15,333 nt of DNA from Clostridiales bacterium UBA735 (GTDB lineage Bacteria > Bacillota > Clostridia > Oscillospirales > Oscillospiraceae). Both the position numbers and the translations under genes were made by a program. The stretch is taken from the NCBI GenBank assembly GCA_002298695.1, contig DBLB01000177.1:1-15333 (forward strand). The letters are read 5' to 3'. The notes under the pieces were generated by a model. It worked only from the letters and a program-made list of their open reading frames with translations, did not search any database and was not told the origin of the DNA. Every line of letters starts with the position of its first letter. The first letter of the stretch is position 1. This document shows, piece after piece, positions 12,871-15,333 of this stretch.

Positions 12871-14093
12871 GACCTGCGGAGGGAATTTGCCTCCGTTTTT
12901 TCCTCTTTTTCCGCAGAAGGTTCGGCTTCCTGCGCGTCGTCCGGGAACTGGGTGTCGACGGCAGAGGCGGGGACATCCGTCTCGGCGTTTTCCTCCGGAA
13001 TTTCGGCAATGGGCTCCGGCTTCGGGCAGGCTGGATAGAGCGAGGCATCCCAGGAATAGCCGGTCATTTCTTCATCGTAGCGGAGGTGGAGCGCGTCGTC
13101 GGCCAGCAGGTCGCGCAGGAGATCGACATGGTAGCTCAGACCGTCAAGCGTGACGATATTCCAGTGGTAGGCGCTGCCGTCGCGGCTGCCGGAGACGGTC
13201 TGGCAGTCGACGCCAAGGCGGGCACAGAGCAGCTGCCAGAGCACTGCGGCGCTCTCGTCGGTGATGAGGCCCTCACAGAGCGCGGAATAGAGCGGCGTGG
13301 AGGTGGCTTGTTCTTCATAGGAAAAACGCTCCGTCAGATAGGTATAGAGCAGGCGGAGCTTGTCCCACGCGGTATCGCGGTAGCGGACATAGACCTCAGC
13401 GGCCTGGAGACTTTCCTCCGCTGCGCGCTCCATCTTTTTCAGAGATGCGGCATCGGCCGGCCAGCCGAGCGTGAGTTCGACAATGCGGCTGCGGCCCTGC
13501 TCCGGGTAGTTCGCCGCGGAAATATCCGGAATAGCGATGTATTGCAGCGGGTCGCTGTCATAGATCTCCTGCGCGAGCGCGTCATAGTCTGTTTCAAAGC
13601 TGCTGATGGCGTACCAGGTCACATGATCGCGGTAGTTGTCCATGGCGCCGCGCAGCAGCGTTTCGACCTCACGGCGGCTGGTGACATAGTCCAGCGTGCG
13701 CGGGTCCTCGGCCATGTCGCGGAAGGTGATGTCGATGGTGATCTCGTAGTAGGAGACGATCAGCGAGCAGTCGTGCGTGATATAGTCGATGGCATAATTC
13801 CCGATGGGATCCTCGCGGGAGACAGCGTAGGCGGCGCGGGGCAGATCGTCCGTGACGCTGCCGGTGTAGTTTGCAGTGCGGATGACGCCGTGTGCGACGC
13901 CGTTTTCCGCAAAACCGGCGATGGCGCGGCGCAGCTCCGTGTAATTGCGCACGGTGGGCACGTCCGCGTCCGCTGCGGCTGACTGCGCAGCCGTATGCGG
14001 CTGGATCTGGGTATACTGCGCAGGAATCAGCGCATTGCACCCGCACAGCGCCGCGCAGAGCAGCGCCAGCAGCGCCGCGGCAAGCTGTTTCAT
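12867..14093 (-). CDS. Lipoprotein with transglutaminase-like domain lacking the catalytic Cys
   Basis: The 408-residue precursor has a lipoprotein signal ending ALCGC, with Cys19 as lipid anchor. An unrecognised extracellular region spans about 45-235. A transglutaminase-like domain covers about 240-330, and a proline- and acid-rich tail covers 355-408. In the family, Cys sits in a GxxVCEGYA motif; here the aligned stretch is GLITDESAA (275-283), with Asp279 in its place. His310 (YHWNIV) and Asp324 (YHVD) of the triad are kept. It is therefore probably not a Cys protease or crosslinker of the usual type. The frame is open far upstream, inside the YitT-type gene, but ATG 14093 has AGGAGG seven bases before it and starts the signal peptide. 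It follows the YitT-family gene by 14 bases, and its stop is built into the tRNA promoter. Confidence 0.85.
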   Translation of the reverse strand: MKQLAAALLALLCAALCGCNALIPAQYTQIQPHTAAQSAAADADVPTVRNYTELRRAIAGFAENGVAHGVIRTANYTGSVTDDLPRAAYAVSREDPIGNYAIDYITHDCSLIVSYYEITIDITFRDMAEDPRTLDYVTSRREVETLLRGAMDNYRDHVTWYAISSFETDYDALAQEIYDSDPLQYIAIPDISAANYPEQGRSRIVELTLGWPADAASLKKMERAAEESLQAAEVYVRYRDTAWDKLRLLYTYLTERFSYEEQATSTPLYSALCEGLITDESAAVLWQLLCARLGVDCQTVSGSRDGSAYHWNIVTLDGLSYHVDLLRDLLADDALHLRYDEEMTGYSWDASLYPACPKPEPIAEIPEENAETDVPASAVDTQFPDDAQEAEPSAEKEEKTEANSLRRS

Positions 14094-14107
14094 CTGCAAT
14101 CCTCCTG

Positions 14108-14974
14108 TCACATTTCGTCGCCGTTGCGGCGGAAGCCTTCGCCGAGCACCTGATGCGCCTCCTGCAAAATGACGAAGGCGTCCGGATCGATCTCGCGCAC
14201 CAGATCTTTCAGCTGTGGCACCTGCTTGCGCCGGATGGCGCAGAGCAGCACCTGCTTCGGTGCGCCGGAATAGCCGCCGTGGCCGTCGAGAATGGTAACG
14301 CCGCGGTCGAGCTTTGCTTCGATCGCCTGGATGATGGCAGAAAACTGGTCGGAAATGATGAGCGCAACGGTGGAATAGTCCAGCCCGTAGATCAGCGCGT
14401 CCATCACGACGGAGGACACGTAGAGCGGAACGGCGGAATAGAGCGTCTTGCTGATGTCGTGGTAGACGATGCCGGTCATGGTGATGACTGCGAGGTCGAC
14501 GGCCAGCATCAGCCGCCCGAGCGGCAGCGTGCGGAAGCGGCGGCGCAGGAGCTTGGCCAGAATGTCGGTGCCGCCGGTCGACGCGCCGCCGAGAAACACC
14601 AGCCCGATGCCGACGCCGGAGAAAATGCCGCCGTAGAGCGCGCCGAGCATCACGTCCGTCTGCGGCGCGGGCAGCATCAGGAACAGGTCGAGAAACAACG
14701 AGCACGCCAGCGCGCCGGCCAGAGAACCGAGGAAGAATTTCCGCCCCAGGTGATGGCCGCCGAGCAGGAACAGCGGAATATTGATGAGCAGGCTGAACAG
14801 ACCGACGGAACCGCGGCCGAACAGCGTAGTCAGCAGCATGGCTACGCCGCTGACGCCGCCAACGTTGATCTGGTGCGGCTGAAGAAACAGGTCGAAGCCC
14901 AGAGAGAAGATGGCGCTGCCGAGTACCGTCAGAGCAAGCATGCGGATCCAGGGCCAGAGTGCGCTGCGTTTCAT
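14108..14974 (-). CDS. YitT-family membrane protein (DUF161/DUF2179)
   Basis: The 288-residue protein has an N-terminal membrane part with about five or six helices and a C-terminal cytoplasmic DUF2179 domain of about 80 residues. Diagnostic stretches are QPHQINVGGVSGVAMLL (about 32-48), GIGLVFLGGASTGGTDILAK and GLDYSTVALIISDQ near the domain junction. The DUF2179 part contains RGVTILDGHGGYSGAPKQVL followed by LLCAIRRKQVPQLKDLVREI. The function of YitT proteins is not firmly known. The ATG at 14974 has a GGGGGG stretch ten bases upstream, a weaker site than its neighbours use. It starts 13 bases after the topoisomerase gene stops and ends 14 bases before the lipoprotein gene, so the three are probably cotranscribed. 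Confidence 0.92.
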   Translation of the reverse strand: MKRSALWPWIRMLALTVLGSAIFSLGFDLFLQPHQINVGGVSGVAMLLTTLFGRGSVGLFSLLINIPLFLLGGHHLGRKFFLGSLAGALACSLFLDLFLMLPAPQTDVMLGALYGGIFSGVGIGLVFLGGASTGGTDILAKLLRRRFRTLPLGRLMLAVDLAVITMTGIVYHDISKTLYSAVPLYVSSVVMDALIYGLDYSTVALIISDQFSAIIQAIEAKLDRGVTILDGHGGYSGAPKQVLLCAIRRKQVPQLKDLVREIDPDAFVILQEAHQVLGEGFRRNGDEM

Positions 14975-14987
14975 GCCGGAATCCCCC

Positions 14988-15333
14988 CTACAGTTCCAAA
15001 GTCATCTGCTTTTCTTCCTGATCCTCTGCGCGGAGCAGCGCGCCCGCCGCCGGGACGGCCCGGGTGCGGTAGCGCGCGGGATTCTGAATGCCGGAGTCTG
15101 CGAGGCGCACGGCGCGCTCGATCACGGCTTTCTTCTTCAGACTCATGACTGCGACGCCCTGTGTCGAGCGGGTGGTCTTCACGGCGAGCTGCGCCGTGGA
15201 GAAGATGAGGCAGCGGCCGTCCGTGGCGTAGAGCGCGATCTGTTCCTCCTCCGTCAAGTGGAAGACGGCGCGTAGCGGGCTCTTGTCGGAATAGGCACCG
15301 GTCAGCTTGCGGCGGTTGGTCTTGGTGGCGTAG
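14988..15333 (-). CDS. DNA gyrase/topoisomerase IV subunit A, C-terminal end (partial)
   Basis: Only the last 114 residues are inside the window; the 5' part lies beyond 15333. The frame shows repeated pinwheel-blade features of the GyrA/ParC C-terminal domain, which wraps DNA. These include KTNRRKLTGAYSDKSPL, IALYATDGRCLIFSTAQL and the block TTRSTQGVAVMSLKKKAVIE. TQGV with a lysine-rich strand is typical of the clostridial GyrA/ParC group. The part carrying the active-site Tyr is not visible, so gyrase A and topoisomerase IV A cannot be separated; the tail lacks the long acidic end of many GyrA proteins. It ends with TLEL and TAG 13 bases before the YitT-family gene. Confidence 0.85.
   Translation of the reverse strand, partial: YATKTNRRKLTGAYSDKSPLRAVFHLTEEEQIALYATDGRCLIFSTAQLAVKTTRSTQGVAVMSLKKKAVIERAVRLADSGIQNPARYRTRAVPAAGALLRAEDQEEKQMTLEL

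Noticed and set aside
12877..12901. Plus-strand hairpin CGGAGG/CCTCCG followed by six Ts
   Set aside because: The stem is only 6 bp and lies inside the coding end of a minus-strand gene with a Lys/Glu-rich tail, which explains the T-run. The nearest plus-strand gene already has a strong terminator at 12470-12505.

Overview
The window looks like chromosomal DNA from a GC-rich, spore-forming Clostridia of the Oscillospiraceae/Ruminococcaceae type (Oscillibacter- or Flavonifractor-like). This is inferred from high GC, strong AGGAGG-type ribosome binding sites, a YtvI-type membrane protein, a YitT-family protein, and Clostridia-style lipoproteins and MATE exporters. There is no CRISPR array, prophage or intact insertion sequence. 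The only mobile trace is a decayed IS30-family transposase fragment at the left edge (3-236).

Left part (1-5841). After the IS30 remnant come four leftward genes: a standalone ACT-domain regulator, an iron-containing alcohol dehydrogenase, homoserine dehydrogenase (hom), and a small DUF6512-like membrane protein. A good promoter (3769-3797) drives the first three as a tight operon. A hairpin behind hom acts as its terminator and also covers the ribosome binding site of the membrane protein. Divergent from this operon, a YtvI-type AI-2E-family membrane protein and an RluA-family pseudouridine synthase run rightward to a bidirectional terminator at 5851-5885.

Middle (5908-11367). A leftward operon holds a cytidylate-kinase-like protein, an 88-aa three-helix membrane protein and a MATE exporter, with the last two overlapping by 8 bases. 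It diverges from a LysR regulator. The shared intergenic region has two overlapping promoters and a GAT-N11-ATC operator, so the LysR protein probably controls both sides. Next comes a second leftward MATE exporter overlapping a MerR/GyrI-type regulator by 4 bases. Its promoter has the 19-bp spacer and central dyad typical of MerR-activated promoters, so this looks like an autoregulated drug-efflux operon.

Right part (11452-15333). Divergent from the MATE-merR operon, a strong promoter and a cluster of GGTTAGA-type repeats precede a ZinT-like lipoprotein whose expected His metal ligands are largely replaced. Opposed terminators follow, then a lone tRNA-Gly(GCC) with its own promoter and terminator. 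Leftward genes then encode a lipoprotein with a transglutaminase-like domain lacking the catalytic Cys, a YitT-family protein, and the C-terminal end of a GyrA/ParC-type topoisomerase subunit.

Most genes belong to known families. The least explained items are the repeat cluster and altered ZinT-like lipoprotein (11489-12444), the apparently inactive transglutaminase-like lipoprotein, the LysR-controlled kinase-like/small-membrane/MATE operon, and the terminator that doubles as a ribosome-binding-site mask. Everything here is read by eye from the sequence; no database search was run.
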